Positions 42,973 to 52,043 of a DNA stretch of 64,000 nucleotides are shown here, in pieces. The stretch's first letter is position 1. Each line of letters begins with the position of its first letter. The translations under genes were made by a program, and so were the position numbers. Source of the DNA: Zophobihabitans entericus (lineage in GTDB: Bacteria; Pseudomonadota; Gammaproteobacteria; Enterobacterales; Orbaceae). The stretch spans positions 595,418 through 659,417 of the forward strand of contig NZ_CP050253.1 in NCBI RefSeq assembly GCF_011745665.1, read 5' to 3'. Below the pieces are notes generated by a model. The model worked only from the letters and a program-made list of their open reading frames with translations, was not told the DNA's origin and searched no databases.

Positions 42973-43465
42973 TCTGAATAACCGTTTACCACATAATCGC
43001 TGGATTATTTGGTTGACTCTTTTTGTGGGTTTAATTCTACAGATCATGCCATGGCCAGCAATTATTAGTATGTTTAAGCCTAACTGGGCATTGCTAATTT
43101 TAATTTATTGGAACTTAGCGTTGCCGCACAGGGCTGGAATGGGAACTGCATTTATTATGGGACTTATTCTTGATCTTTTCTCTGGAAGTGTCCTTGGTGT
43201 TCATGCTTTTGTGTTATCTGTGATTGCTTACTTAGTCATTTTTAAATTTCAGTTAGTACGAAATTTAGCCCTTTGGCAGCAATCACTCATTATTGTTTTG
43301 TTATCCATATGTTACGATTTAGTACTATTTATTATAGAAATAGTGATGAATCATTCAATTACGATGACGCCACTATTATTCCTGTCATGTCTAGTCAATG
43401 GATTGTTATGGGTCTGGATGTTCTTATTGCTCAGATTCATCAGACGGCGCTTCTGGATCACATAA
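42962..43465 (+). CDS. mreD: Rod shape-determining protein MreD
   Basis: MreD is a small integral-membrane partner of MreC, 167 residues with about five hydrophobic segments. The family stretch TAFIMGLILDLFSGSVLGVHAF is present (in part GLILDLFSGS). Two ATGs stand together at 42962; either could be used. The overlap with mreC suggests coupled translation. Confidence 0.93.
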   Translation: MMNSLNNRLPHNRWIIWLTLFVGLILQIMPWPAIISMFKPNWALLILIYWNLALPHRAGMGTAFIMGLILDLFSGSVLGVHAFVLSVIAYLVIFKFQLVRNLALWQQSLIIVLLSICYDLVLFIIEIVMNHSITMTPLLFLSCLVNGLLWVWMFLLLRFIRRRFWIT

Positions 43466-43475
43466 AGAGGTTGAG

Positions 43476-44945
43476 ATGTCAGTAGAACTATTGATGAACG
43501 TAACACCGTCAGAAACGCGTGTTGCTTATATTGAAGATGGTTTATTACAAGAAATACACGTAGATCGTGAATCAAAACGTGGTATTGTCGGTAATATTTA
43601 TAAAGGTAAGGTCATTCGCATTCTACCCGGAATGCAGGCGGCATTTGTTGATATTGGCTTAGAAAAAGCTGCTTTTTTGCATGCTTCCGATATTATGCCC
43701 CACACTGAATGTGTTGCTGATAGTGAGCAACAACAATTTCAGGTACAAGATATTGCTGAATTGGTCAGACAGGGTCAGGATATTATTGTTCAGGTTATTA
43801 AAGATCCTCTGGGTACCAAAGGCGCTCGTCTAACTACAGATATTACCCTTCCTTCTCGTTATTTAGTTTTTATGCCAGGTTCATCGCATGTTGGTACTTC
43901 TCAACGCATTGAGAGTGAGGAAGAGCGGGAACGTTTGAAAGAGATTGTTGAAAACTACTGTGATGAAACTGGTGGTTTTATTATCCGAACAGTTGCAGAA
44001 GGGGCTAAAGCTCAGGAACTTGAGCAGGATGCGACGTTTTTAAAACGATTATGGCGTAAGATTAAAGAGCGTGTTTCTCGGCCTGGTAGTAAAAATCTGA
44101 TTTATGGTGAGCTGGACTTAGCACAACGAGTACTGCGTGACTTTGTCGGTGACCCGATTGATCATATCCTTGTCGATTCAAGGCTAACCTATGATTTACT
44201 GCAAGAGTTTACTAAAGAGTTCATGCCTGAAGTTACGAATAAGTTAGAACTTTACCGTGGTAGTATGCCAATTTTTGACCTCTACGATACTGAGAATGAA
44301 ATACAAAGAGCACTTGAACGTAAAGTCAAACTTAAATCAGGTGGTTATTTAATTATCGACCAGACTGAAGCAATGACTACCATCGATATCAATACTGGCG
44401 CTTTTGTCGGGCATCGTAATCTGGAAGAAACGATCTTTAATACTAATATCGAAGCAACGATTGCAATTGCACGTCAATTACGTTTACGTAATTTAGGTGG
44501 CATTATCATTATTGATTTCATCGATATGCAGGAAGATTTGCACAAACAACGTGTTTTACAATCACTGGAAGAGGCACTGGGTAAAGACAGGGCAAAAACA
44601 ACAGTTAATACCTTTTCTTCACTCGGTTTAGTTGAAATGACCCGTAAACGTACCAGAGAAAGTATTGAGCATATTTTGTGTGAAGAGTGTTTGAGCTGTA
44701 AAGGCCGTGGTATGGTTAAATCAGTCGAAACTGTCTGTTATGAAATTCTTCGTGAGATCGTACGTATTCATAAAGCACACCGTTCTGAATACTTCTTGGT
44801 ATATGCTTCAACAGCTGTAGCTAATGCGTTAACCAGTGATGAATCACATGCCCTTGCTGAAGTTGAAGTGTTCGTTGGAAAACGTGTTGAGGTTAAAGTT
44901 GAACCTTTATATATCCAGGAACAGTTTGATGTTGTTCTGATGTAA
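43476..44945 (+). CDS. rng: Ribonuclease G
   Basis: RNase G matures the 5' end of 16S rRNA and degrades some mRNAs. The S1-like domain opens the protein (NIYKGKVIRILPGMQAAFVDIG). Catalytic residues lie in TTIDINTGAF and IIIDFIDM. The zinc-link cysteines are in CEECLSCKGRG. Starting at ATG 43476 with a GAGGTTGAG SD gives 489 residues, the E. coli length. The maf gene usually found between mreD and rng is missing; rng starts 10 bp after mreD. Confidence 0.97.
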   Translation: MSVELLMNVTPSETRVAYIEDGLLQEIHVDRESKRGIVGNIYKGKVIRILPGMQAAFVDIGLEKAAFLHASDIMPHTECVADSEQQQFQVQDIAELVRQGQDIIVQVIKDPLGTKGARLTTDITLPSRYLVFMPGSSHVGTSQRIESEEERERLKEIVENYCDETGGFIIRTVAEGAKAQELEQDATFLKRLWRKIKERVSRPGSKNLIYGELDLAQRVLRDFVGDPIDHILVDSRLTYDLLQEFTKEFMPEVTNKLELYRGSMPIFDLYDTENEIQRALERKVKLKSGGYLIIDQTEAMTTIDINTGAFVGHRNLEETIFNTNIEATIAIARQLRLRNLGGIIIIDFIDMQEDLHKQRVLQSLEEALGKDRAKTTVNTFSSLGLVEMTRKRTRESIEHILCEECLSCKGRGMVKSVETVCYEILREIVRIHKAHRSEYFLVYASTAVANALTSDESHALAEVEVFVGKRVEVKVEPLYIQEQFDVVLM

Positions 44946-44973
44946 CTGATAACAAATTACCAGAGATGTAAAA

Positions 44974-46428
44974 ATGATATTAAGTAAAGTTACAGAGAGA
45001 CTACTTACAGCCAATAAGCTGACTCAGCAAGATGTAATGAATAGTCTGGAAAGATTATCAACACGCAAAATTGATTATGGCGATATCTATTTTCAGACTA
45101 GCTATTATGAAAGCTGGTCGTTGGAAGATAATATCATTAAGAATGCTTCTTATAATATTGATCAGGGTGCAGGTATTCGAGCTATCAGCGGTGAAAAGAC
45201 TGGATTTGCTTATACCGACCAAATCTCTCTATCTGGACTTGAGAGAAGTACGACAGCTGCGCGTAGTATTTCGGCTGAGGAGCAAAAGTCTTACATTGCT
45301 CCACTCTCAGCTAAACAGATAATTCCCATTTATTCTGATATTAACCCTCTGGTTGCCTTTTCGCAGGAAGAAAAGATTGCTTTGTTGCAGCGTATTAATC
45401 AGTTAGCAAGATCGCTAGACCCAAGAGTTTCAGAGGTTAGGGCGAGTATTTCCGGGAGTTATGATGAAGTACTTATTGCCGCAACCGATGGTACTTTTGC
45501 AGCTGATATTAGACCACTGGTTCGTCTGTCTGTCTTTGTGTTAGTAGAAGAAAACGGTAAAAGGGAAAGTGGTAGCAGCGGTGGCGGTGGTCGCCGTAGT
45601 TATGACTATTTCTTACAAACAGAGCCAGGTTCTGGTGAGATTATCGCAGATAGTTACACGCGTGATGCAGTCAGAATGGCCTTAATTAACTTGTCAGCTA
45701 AAGCGGCTCCTGCAGGTACTATGCCTGTAGTTCTTGGGGCTGGTTGGCCGGGTGTATTGTTACATGAGGCCGTCGGTCATGGTCTTGAAGGTGATTTTAA
45801 TCGAAAAGAGACTTCTCTTTTTAGTGGCCGTATGGGCGAGATTGTGACTTCTGAACTTTGTACGATTATTGATGATGGAACACTTTCTGATAGAAGAGGT
45901 TCTTTAAATATTGATGACGAAGGTGTGCCTTCACAGCGAAATGTACTTATAGAGAATGGCCGCTTAAAAGGGTATATGCAGGATAAGTTAAACGCCAGAT
46001 TGATGGGCGTGAATCCTACCGGAAATGGTCGCCGTGAAAGCTATGCATCGTTACCTATGCCGCGCATGACGAATACTTATATGCTGGCAGGTAATTCTAC
46101 TCTGGATGAGATTATCAGTAGTGTGGATTATGGTTTGTATGCCCCTAATTTTGCCGGTGGGCAAGTAGATATTACTTCCGGAAAGTTTGTATTTTCAGCC
46201 TCAGAGGCGTATCTTATTGAAAAAGGGAAGGTTACTTTCCCAGTTAAAGGTGCGACTTTAATTGGTTCAGGAATCGAAACAATGCAAAGTATATCAATGG
46301 TTGGTAATGATCTGGCATTGGATAAAGGTGTTGGTGTATGCGGTAAAGAGGGGCAAAGTGTACCTGTTGGTGTAGGCCAACCAACATTAAAAGTAGATTG
46401 TTTAACTGTTGGTGGAACAGTTAAATAA
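44974..46428 (+). CDS. tldD: Metalloprotease subunit TldD
   Basis: TldD with PmbA (TldE) forms a zinc peptidase that processes modified peptides such as microcin B17. The zinc motif HEAVGH is in [16 protein letters not shown]. Length is 484 against 481 in E. coli. It follows rng by 28 bp; in E. coli the large yhdP gene lies in between. No pmbA is in the window. Confidence 0.96.
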   Translation: MILSKVTERLLTANKLTQQDVMNSLERLSTRKIDYGDIYFQTSYYESWSLEDNIIKNASYNIDQGAGIRAISGEKTGFAYTDQISLSGLERSTTAARSISAEEQKSYIAPLSAKQIIPIYSDINPLVAFSQEEKIALLQRINQLARSLDPRVSEVRASISGSYDEVLIAATDGTFAADIRPLVRLSVFVLVEENGKRESGSSGGGGRRSYDYFLQTEPGSGEIIADSYTRDAVRMALINLSAKAAPAGTMPVVLGAGWPGVLLHEAVGHGLEGDFNRKETSLFSGRMGEIVTSELCTIIDDGTLSDRRGSLNIDDEGVPSQRNVLIENGRLKGYMQDKLNARLMGVNPTGNGRRESYASLPMPRMTNTYMLAGNSTLDEIISSVDYGLYAPNFAGGQVDITSGKFVFSASEAYLIEKGKVTFPVKGATLIGSGIETMQSISMVGNDLALDKGVGVCGKEGQSVPVGVGQPTLKVDCLTVGGTVK

Positions 46429-46475
46429 TTGAAACCGGATTATGAAATAATATAAATACAGAGACTAGAGAAATA

Positions 46476-47159
46476 ATGGACACAATTTTATCGTTATATC
46501 ACGCATTCTCGACACTTGATTATGCGACTCTTTCAGATCCAAAAGTCATGTGGACTTTATATGGTATGTTATTTGTAATATTACTTTTAGAGAATGGTGT
46601 TTTGCCGGCAGCTTTTTTACCTGGTGATAGCTTGTTATTTGTAACAGGTGTTCTGATTAGCCAGGATGTGTTTCATTTTGGTTTAATTAATGTAGTGTTG
46701 ATTGCTGGTGCAGGTATTGGTACTTGGCTTGGGTATATACAAGGGCTTTGGCTGGGTAATACAAAAATAGTTAAAAGCTGGATGTCTCATTTGCCACCAA
46801 AATATCATCAACGCGCACAGACGATGTTTCATAAACATGGTTTAGCAGCATTATTTATCGGGCGTTTTATTGCATTTGTACGTACAGTATTGCCAATTAT
46901 GGCTGGATTATCTGGACTACATAGTAAGAAATTTCACCTCTATAACTGGCTAAGTGCAACCCTTTGGATCTTTTTGATCGTGACTATCGGCTATCTTTTC
47001 GGTTTATCTCCAATCTTTAAAGCCTATGAAAAAGAGCTGATGACTCTTCTTATGCTTATCCCTGTCTTTTTATTAGTTATTGGGTTAATTGCATCTATCT
47101 GGGTGGTTATTAAACGCTGGATGATGAACAAAAAGATGAAGGCAAGAGGAATTAAATAG
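46476..47159 (+). CDS. yqjA: DedA-family membrane protein YqjA
   Basis: This DedA-superfamily inner-membrane protein is linked in E. coli to pH and osmotic tolerance and to undecaprenyl-phosphate or lipid handling. Blocks such as LENGVLPAAFLPGDSLL and HKHGLAALFIGRFIAFVRTVLP match E. coli YqjA more closely than DedA or YohD. Length is 227 against 220. It lies 47 bp after tldD. Confidence 0.9.
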   Translation: MDTILSLYHAFSTLDYATLSDPKVMWTLYGMLFVILLLENGVLPAAFLPGDSLLFVTGVLISQDVFHFGLINVVLIAGAGIGTWLGYIQGLWLGNTKIVKSWMSHLPPKYHQRAQTMFHKHGLAALFIGRFIAFVRTVLPIMAGLSGLHSKKFHLYNWLSATLWIFLIVTIGYLFGLSPIFKAYEKELMTLLMLIPVFLLVIGLIASIWVVIKRWMMNKKMKARGIK

Positions 47160-47191
47160 TCTGTAAATGACTTTTATCTGTGAGTTTTAGT

Positions 47192-47229
47192 AAATAAGCC
47201 GTTATATCTCTACAACGGCTTATTTTTTA
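47192..47229 (+). terminator. Terminator after yqjA, next to rnpB
   Basis: AATAAGCCGTT and AACGGCTTATT form a perfect stem with T runs. It lies just beyond the 3' end of rnpB, so it can also end the RNase P RNA transcript on the reverse strand. Confidence 0.85.
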
Positions 47230-47235
47230 TTTATT

Positions 47236-47609
<374 letters not shown>

Positions 47610-47671
47610 GCAAGGGAGGATAACGTAGTTAATTGTTAAGATCAATCATTATTTTGTTACTAATTTGTATA

Positions 47672-47700
47672 AAAAAGCCTGATGAGAAGTCAGGCGTTTA
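47672..47700 (-). terminator. Terminator of the yegU-permease-yegV operon
   Basis: On the reverse strand, GCCTGA and TCAGGC enclose seven bases and are followed by six T. It lies 22 bp after the kinase stop. Confidence 0.85.
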
Positions 47701-47721
47701 GAGCTTGAGAACAATATATTT

Positions 47722-48675
47722 TCAGTGAGAAAGAGAAAAATCAATAATATCTTTCCAGTCAGGCGGATTGCTTACTCCCAGACGACTAACCATAATTGCG
47801 GCAATCTGATTACCAAGAGTTATCGTGTCTGCTAGAGGAATTCCCAGTGATAAACCAGCAATAACACCAGCACAGTGAGCATCACCGGCACCAATAGTAT
47901 CAATGACAGTGACCTCATAGGTTGGAACATGAAGTGGCTCTTGGTCTGTCTGACATAACCATGCGCCTTGCTTCCCTAAACGAGCAATCACAGTAATATT
48001 AGGATAGTGCTGAATAAATGTTTGTACTTGTTTAATTGAGTCACCATTACCACAAAGAAGCGCGATTTCATCTTGATTAATAGTGAGTAAAATATTTTTC
48101 TTTAGAAGCTGTGCCATTAAAGCAGGAGATATATCTTTTAAACGTGGGCCTAAATCAACAAAAAAAGTACAGCTATCAGGTATTTGTAATATCCAGTTAT
48201 GTAAGTTAGTGCTCGATGTCGCGGCTAATTCATAACCAGACAGATAAACAAGACTATTTTCTGGGATTAAAAAGTGCTTGAGGGAGATCTGATCCCAATC
48301 GCATTCGCAACCATTCTCGATAGAAACAAATGTTCTTTCTCCATCAGGTTCGACAAAGGCCAAACACCATCCATTATCTTTGGTTAAATGTCTTAATGAA
48401 ACAGGTAACTTCAACGTTTTCATCTCGTTTTCTACAGTAGTTGCCCATGTACCTGTGCCAACGGGAATACCATTTAATAGCGCTAAATTTAATTTAGATA
48501 AGATTCTGGCAATGTTAAAAGCGCAACCACCGATTTGCTGAGCCAGCAGGCGTCCTGCAATATCCTGCCCCGAAAGTGGCAGCTTATCAATTGCCAGTAC
48601 AATATCACCTACCGCAGCGCCCACAATCACAATAGGACGCTGTTGAGCCGTGTTTTGTAGATCTTTAATGTTCAT
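47722..48675 (-). CDS. yegV: PfkB-family sugar/nucleoside kinase, YegV-like
   Basis: The 317-residue ribokinase-family protein has the PfkB motif 2 in VIDTIGAGDAHCAG, with the catalytic aspartate of GAGD, and an N-terminal GGCAFNIA substrate region. Blocks such as DNGWCLAFVEPDGERTF match E. coli YegV closely. The substrate of YegV is not established; a nucleoside or pentose is plausible because the operon also encodes a nucleobase-type permease and an ADP-ribosylglycohydrolase-fold enzyme. It shares one base with the permease gene (stop/start overlap). Confidence 0.85.
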   Translation of the reverse strand: MNIKDLQNTAQQRPIVIVGAAVGDIVLAIDKLPLSGQDIAGRLLAQQIGGCAFNIARILSKLNLALLNGIPVGTGTWATTVENEMKTLKLPVSLRHLTKDNGWCLAFVEPDGERTFVSIENGCECDWDQISLKHFLIPENSLVYLSGYELAATSSTNLHNWILQIPDSCTFFVDLGPRLKDISPALMAQLLKKNILLTINQDEIALLCGNGDSIKQVQTFIQHYPNITVIARLGKQGAWLCQTDQEPLHVPTYEVTVIDTIGAGDAHCAGVIAGLSLGIPLADTITLGNQIAAIMVSRLGVSNPPDWKDIIDFSLSH

Positions 48676-50054
48676 TAGATTTTACTCTGTTTAGGGATAA
48701 TAGCGTAGGCTATTAAACTGACAAAGAAAGATACAAATAAACCCAGACTGGAATCTTTAAAAATACCGACGGCGAAAGGGCCATCAATAAAACCGGTATT
48801 AGTGACCGCTAAGCCCGCAAATGCACCAAGTAACCAGCAAAATAGTGCTAATGTTCTGACTGGTGGGTTCTTGTCACCAAACATTGCTTCAGGGTCGTAG
48901 CCCAGTTTCTTACGATACATGAAGTAGTCATAAATAAAGATTGCATCCCATGATGCCATAAATAAACCACAGAAAATCAGGAAAGCAATAAATGGATCAA
49001 GGAAATCACCCGAGATAAACAGGACGTAAATGGCTACACCCAAAACTAATACCGCATCAATAGAAACGGCAACAAACTGTTTAACTTTTACACCAATAGT
49101 TAATAAGTTAAGGCTGGCAGAGTAAAGACTTAACACGGCAATAGTGATTACACCGCCTGTTGCAGCCAGTAAATATGGAATAGCCATCCATGGTGGTAGT
49201 ACAGAACCGATTAAGGCAATTGGGTTTGCGGAACTTGCTAAATCAGGTAATTGTACAGAAATTAATACACCAGTTAGTAATAGTAAGAACAGAGGGATAC
49301 AGGCTCCCCCAACAACAGCACCAAAAATTCGCTTATTAGATGAACTTTCTGACTGATAGCGACTATAGTCTGCACCAGCCAGTGCCCAGCCAATACCTGT
49401 GCCGGCAGCAACAAATGTGACCGCAGGTAAGAAGCCAGTTAACCAGTTTCCGCCAGGAAGGCTTAATACTCTGTCCCAGTCTGTGATTGCGGCAATATAG
49501 ATAACAACAATGAGGGTTAAAGTACCGAAAATTCTGGTACACCAGCTTTGTAGCCAAATGACTGTCGCTTGCCCGAGTAAACTAACGATGATTGCCAGAC
49601 CTGCAAATAGGATCAAACTGATAATGGTAGTGGTAACTGTGATATCAAATCCCATAGCCTGAAAGAGGGCGGCAAGTGTCATAGTACCGGTAATAATATT
49701 CACGGCTTCCCAGCCAGTTAAATTAAACCAAGAGAAAAAGGTAGGAGCAATATTACCCTTAATACCAAAGATAGTACGTGATAGTGTTAACGTCGTTGTG
49801 CGTCCTTTTTTACCTGCAAAACTGGTTAAACCCACTAAAGCGAAACTGGCGATGCCTATCACTGTTGCCAGTACCGATTGGATAAATGACAGACCAAATG
49901 ATACTACGATGGCTCCATATACAATTCCCATGATACCAATATTTGCAGCAGACCAAATCCAAAATAGTTGTAAAGGTTTTCCTGATCGCTCTGTTTCAGG
50001 AACGATATCAATCCCTAATTGTTCGACTTGCCATGAATCATTTTGTTTACTCAT
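48675..50054 (-). CDS. NCS1-family nucleobase/nucleoside permease
   Basis: This 459-residue membrane protein has about 12 hydrophobic segments and is of the NCS1 (cytosine/purine/hydantoin permease) family. NCS1 features include GLSFIQSVLATVIG, SRTIFGIKGN and FNLTGWEAVN in the first third. It is not homologous to E. coli YegT, an MFS nucleoside transporter, but takes its place in the operon. It overlaps yegU and yegV by one base at either end, implying tight coupling. The substrate is unknown; a nucleobase or N-glycoside is inferred. Confidence 0.85.
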   Translation of the reverse strand: MSKQNDSWQVEQLGIDIVPETERSGKPLQLFWIWSAANIGIMGIVYGAIVVSFGLSFIQSVLATVIGIASFALVGLTSFAGKKGRTTTLTLSRTIFGIKGNIAPTFFSWFNLTGWEAVNIITGTMTLAALFQAMGFDITVTTTIISLILFAGLAIIVSLLGQATVIWLQSWCTRIFGTLTLIVVIYIAAITDWDRVLSLPGGNWLTGFLPAVTFVAAGTGIGWALAGADYSRYQSESSSNKRIFGAVVGGACIPLFLLLLTGVLISVQLPDLASSANPIALIGSVLPPWMAIPYLLAATGGVITIAVLSLYSASLNLLTIGVKVKQFVAVSIDAVLVLGVAIYVLFISGDFLDPFIAFLIFCGLFMASWDAIFIYDYFMYRKKLGYDPEAMFGDKNPPVRTLALFCWLLGAFAGLAVTNTGFIDGPFAVGIFKDSSLGLFVSFFVSLIAYAIIPKQSKI

Positions 50055-51061
50055 TAGACAGTTCCTATTTTAAACCTAAGTTGAGTGAGAGAATTTGCCA
50101 TATCGGCAAAGTTGATCTTATTTGTATCGTTAATTAATTGAATTGCTTCTGGAGGAAAGGCATCTATACCATGTATTGTTCCACAAATTGCAGTCGCAAT
50201 TGCGCCAATGGTGTCAGTATCTCCACCTAAATTTGCACAATATAATGCAGTCATCATAGGATCTTCAAGGGTAATATCGACAATGGCTAGGGCTGTAGGA
50301 ACAGACTCAATAGTATCCATTCCTGCACCAATAATATTATAGAGCTCGTTTAAGGCTAGATCTTTGGGCTTATTTTTTAGTTGCTGGGCTACTTCAAAGG
50401 CATATTTTATTCGGAGACTAAGTGATGGGCTGAAGGTTGATCTATACTTGGTCTGAACATCGTGAGCGATAACAAGTAGTTCTGGTTTAATTTCCTGCCA
50501 GCTATAACCATCAATTATTCGGCTAATAGCCTTGGCAATAACGGCAGCTCCAGCAATAGCTATATCCGATTTATGTGTTGCGTAACACGCTTGAGCCACG
50601 CCATCAATGAATGAAGGGTTATTGCTAGATAAAAGACAACCAACTGGAGAAATACGCATCGCTGCGCCGTTAGTGACACCATTTGCTTTAATATTTTCCA
50701 GTGCCTCTCCTTTTTGTAGGGAGAGTAGAGTATGTTTAGATGTCGGTCCTAAAGTATTAAATGCATCATTTGTTTGAGCCCAATGTAAAATGTGTTGGGC
50801 AATAATTGTGGGAACAATTTCACCGTTACACTCAGTAATCGCTTTAATTAAAGCAATAGCCTGATGAGTATCATCAGTAAATTCCCCTCTCTTTAAGTGG
50901 CTGGAGGCTGGGTTTTTAGCATGTCCTGGTAAAAATCCAGTAATTTCACCAAATAGCTCATGAAGGCGATAACGAGGAAGTAACTCGGATGGCATCCCCA
51001 TGGCATCGCCTATAGCTTGCCCATAAAGGCATCCTAAAATCTTTTTCTGTGTATTTTTCAT
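50054..51061 (-). CDS. yegU: ADP-ribosylglycohydrolase-family protein, YegU-like
   Basis: The 335-residue DraG-fold protein shows the dinuclear magnesium ligand motifs EFTDDTH near residue 62 and GGDTDTIGA near residue 283. NGVTNGAAMRISPVG lies in the middle. It is close to E. coli YegU along its length. Such enzymes hydrolyse N- or O-glycosidic bonds to ribose. I use ATG 51061; a TTG two codons upstream is in frame, and neither has a strong SD. First gene of the reverse operon. Confidence 0.88.
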   Translation of the reverse strand: MKNTQKKILGCLYGQAIGDAMGMPSELLPRYRLHELFGEITGFLPGHAKNPASSHLKRGEFTDDTHQAIALIKAITECNGEIVPTIIAQHILHWAQTNDAFNTLGPTSKHTLLSLQKGEALENIKANGVTNGAAMRISPVGCLLSSNNPSFIDGVAQACYATHKSDIAIAGAAVIAKAISRIIDGYSWQEIKPELLVIAHDVQTKYRSTFSPSLSLRIKYAFEVAQQLKNKPKDLALNELYNIIGAGMDTIESVPTALAIVDITLEDPMMTALYCANLGGDTDTIGAIATAICGTIHGIDAFPPEAIQLINDTNKINFADMANSLTQLRFKIGTV

Positions 51062-51100
51062 AATCAATTTACTTTATCTGATTTTATCCTATTTAAGCAG

Positions 51101-51128
51101 ATAATAGAGATTTTTATTGATAAATCAA
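51101..51128 (-). promoter_or_regulatory. yegU operon promoter
   Basis: On the reverse strand, TTGATT (51123-51128) and TATTAT (51101-51106) are 16 bp apart, about 40 bp before the yegU start. Confidence 0.5.
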
Positions 51129-51218
51129 GTAATAACTATGTTACCGGAATCATAAAAAATCGTTGTAAATCTTATACTTTTGCTTGATTTACTGCCTAAT
51201 CTTAGATAATAATCAATG

Positions 51219-51250
51219 TAACTAGTATGGATAAGTGATAACACTAGTTA
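51219..51250. promoter_or_regulatory. Inverted repeat, candidate operator of the GntR regulator
   Basis: TAACTAGT (51219-51226) and ACTAGTTA (51243-51250) are exact reverse complements in the divergent yegU/yegW region. The right arm overlaps the -35 region of a promoter with TATAAT at 51266-51271 reading towards the regulator gene, so autoregulation is plausible. Confidence 0.5.
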
Positions 51251-51298
51251 TTAATTGGGATGGTCTATAATTAACGCGCCTCTATTAAGTCTGAAACT

Positions 51299-52030
51299 AT
51301 GAACAATTTGAAAAAGTTAATACAAGCCTCCCCATTTGTATCCGGGAGTCCTCTCTATCTTCAACTTGCCAGATTATTGGAAGATGGGATACGTAATAAA
51401 GTATTTAGTTCTGGTTTCCTCCCACCTGAAAGAGAAATTGCTAAAGCATTAAGTATTTCTCGTGTCACTGTTTGTAAATCATTAGAAGTGTTAGCTAAGA
51501 AGAAGTTGATTGAACGTCAACAAGGTGTAGGAACTCGCATCATCTTTCATATTGACTATTCTTTAACTCACACTCAAGGATTTACTGCTCAGATAGGTAG
51601 TCAGGGTGATGTCGCTTCAACTCGTTGGTTAGTTCGTGAGAAACATAAAATCGATGAGCGGATGGCTGAGTATATACATTTACCGGTAGGAACTTTAGTT
51701 GCTTACCTGAAACGTGTTCGTTTAGTGAATGGTAGTCCAACAAGTCTGGAATCTACACATATTCCTTTAAAATATCTGCCAGAGCCGGAGCTACTAGAGG
51801 GCTCTTTGTATAAATCTTGGGAAGATAAAGGGTTTTTGGTTAAGAAGAAATCTTATCGTCTTAGAGCAATTGCTTGTGATGAAGAGCTAGCTTCTTTATT
51901 AAATGTTTCTCTGGGAACTCCAATTATGAAAACAATCGATACCTCATGGAGTAATTTCGATGAAATTATGGAGGTGAGCGAAACGTTTGTTTTGGGTGAA
52001 TATTACGAATATAAATTTGAAACTCAATAA
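51299..52030 (+). CDS. yegW: GntR/HutC-family transcriptional regulator, YegW-like
   Basis: The 243-residue protein has an N-terminal GntR winged helix (LPPEREIAKALSISRVTV, KKKLIERQQGVGTRI) and a C-terminal UTRA ligand domain (about residues 95-235). It is divergent from yegU-permease-yegV just as yegW neighbours yegTUV in E. coli. UTRA domains bind the substrate or a pathway intermediate, so it probably regulates the operon. Sequence similarity to YegW itself is moderate; the gene symbol rests mainly on position. Confidence 0.75.
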   Translation: MNNLKKLIQASPFVSGSPLYLQLARLLEDGIRNKVFSSGFLPPEREIAKALSISRVTVCKSLEVLAKKKLIERQQGVGTRIIFHIDYSLTHTQGFTAQIGSQGDVASTRWLVREKHKIDERMAEYIHLPVGTLVAYLKRVRLVNGSPTSLESTHIPLKYLPEPELLEGSLYKSWEDKGFLVKKKSYRLRAIACDEELASLLNVSLGTPIMKTIDTSWSNFDEIMEVSETFVLGEYYEYKFETQ

Positions 52031-52043
52031 TATCCTAAGCGTT

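Noticed and set aside
43398..43475. Upstream extension of rng overlapping mreD
   Set aside because: The extension has no similarity to RNase G, while ATG 43476 has a good SD and gives exactly the E. coli length.
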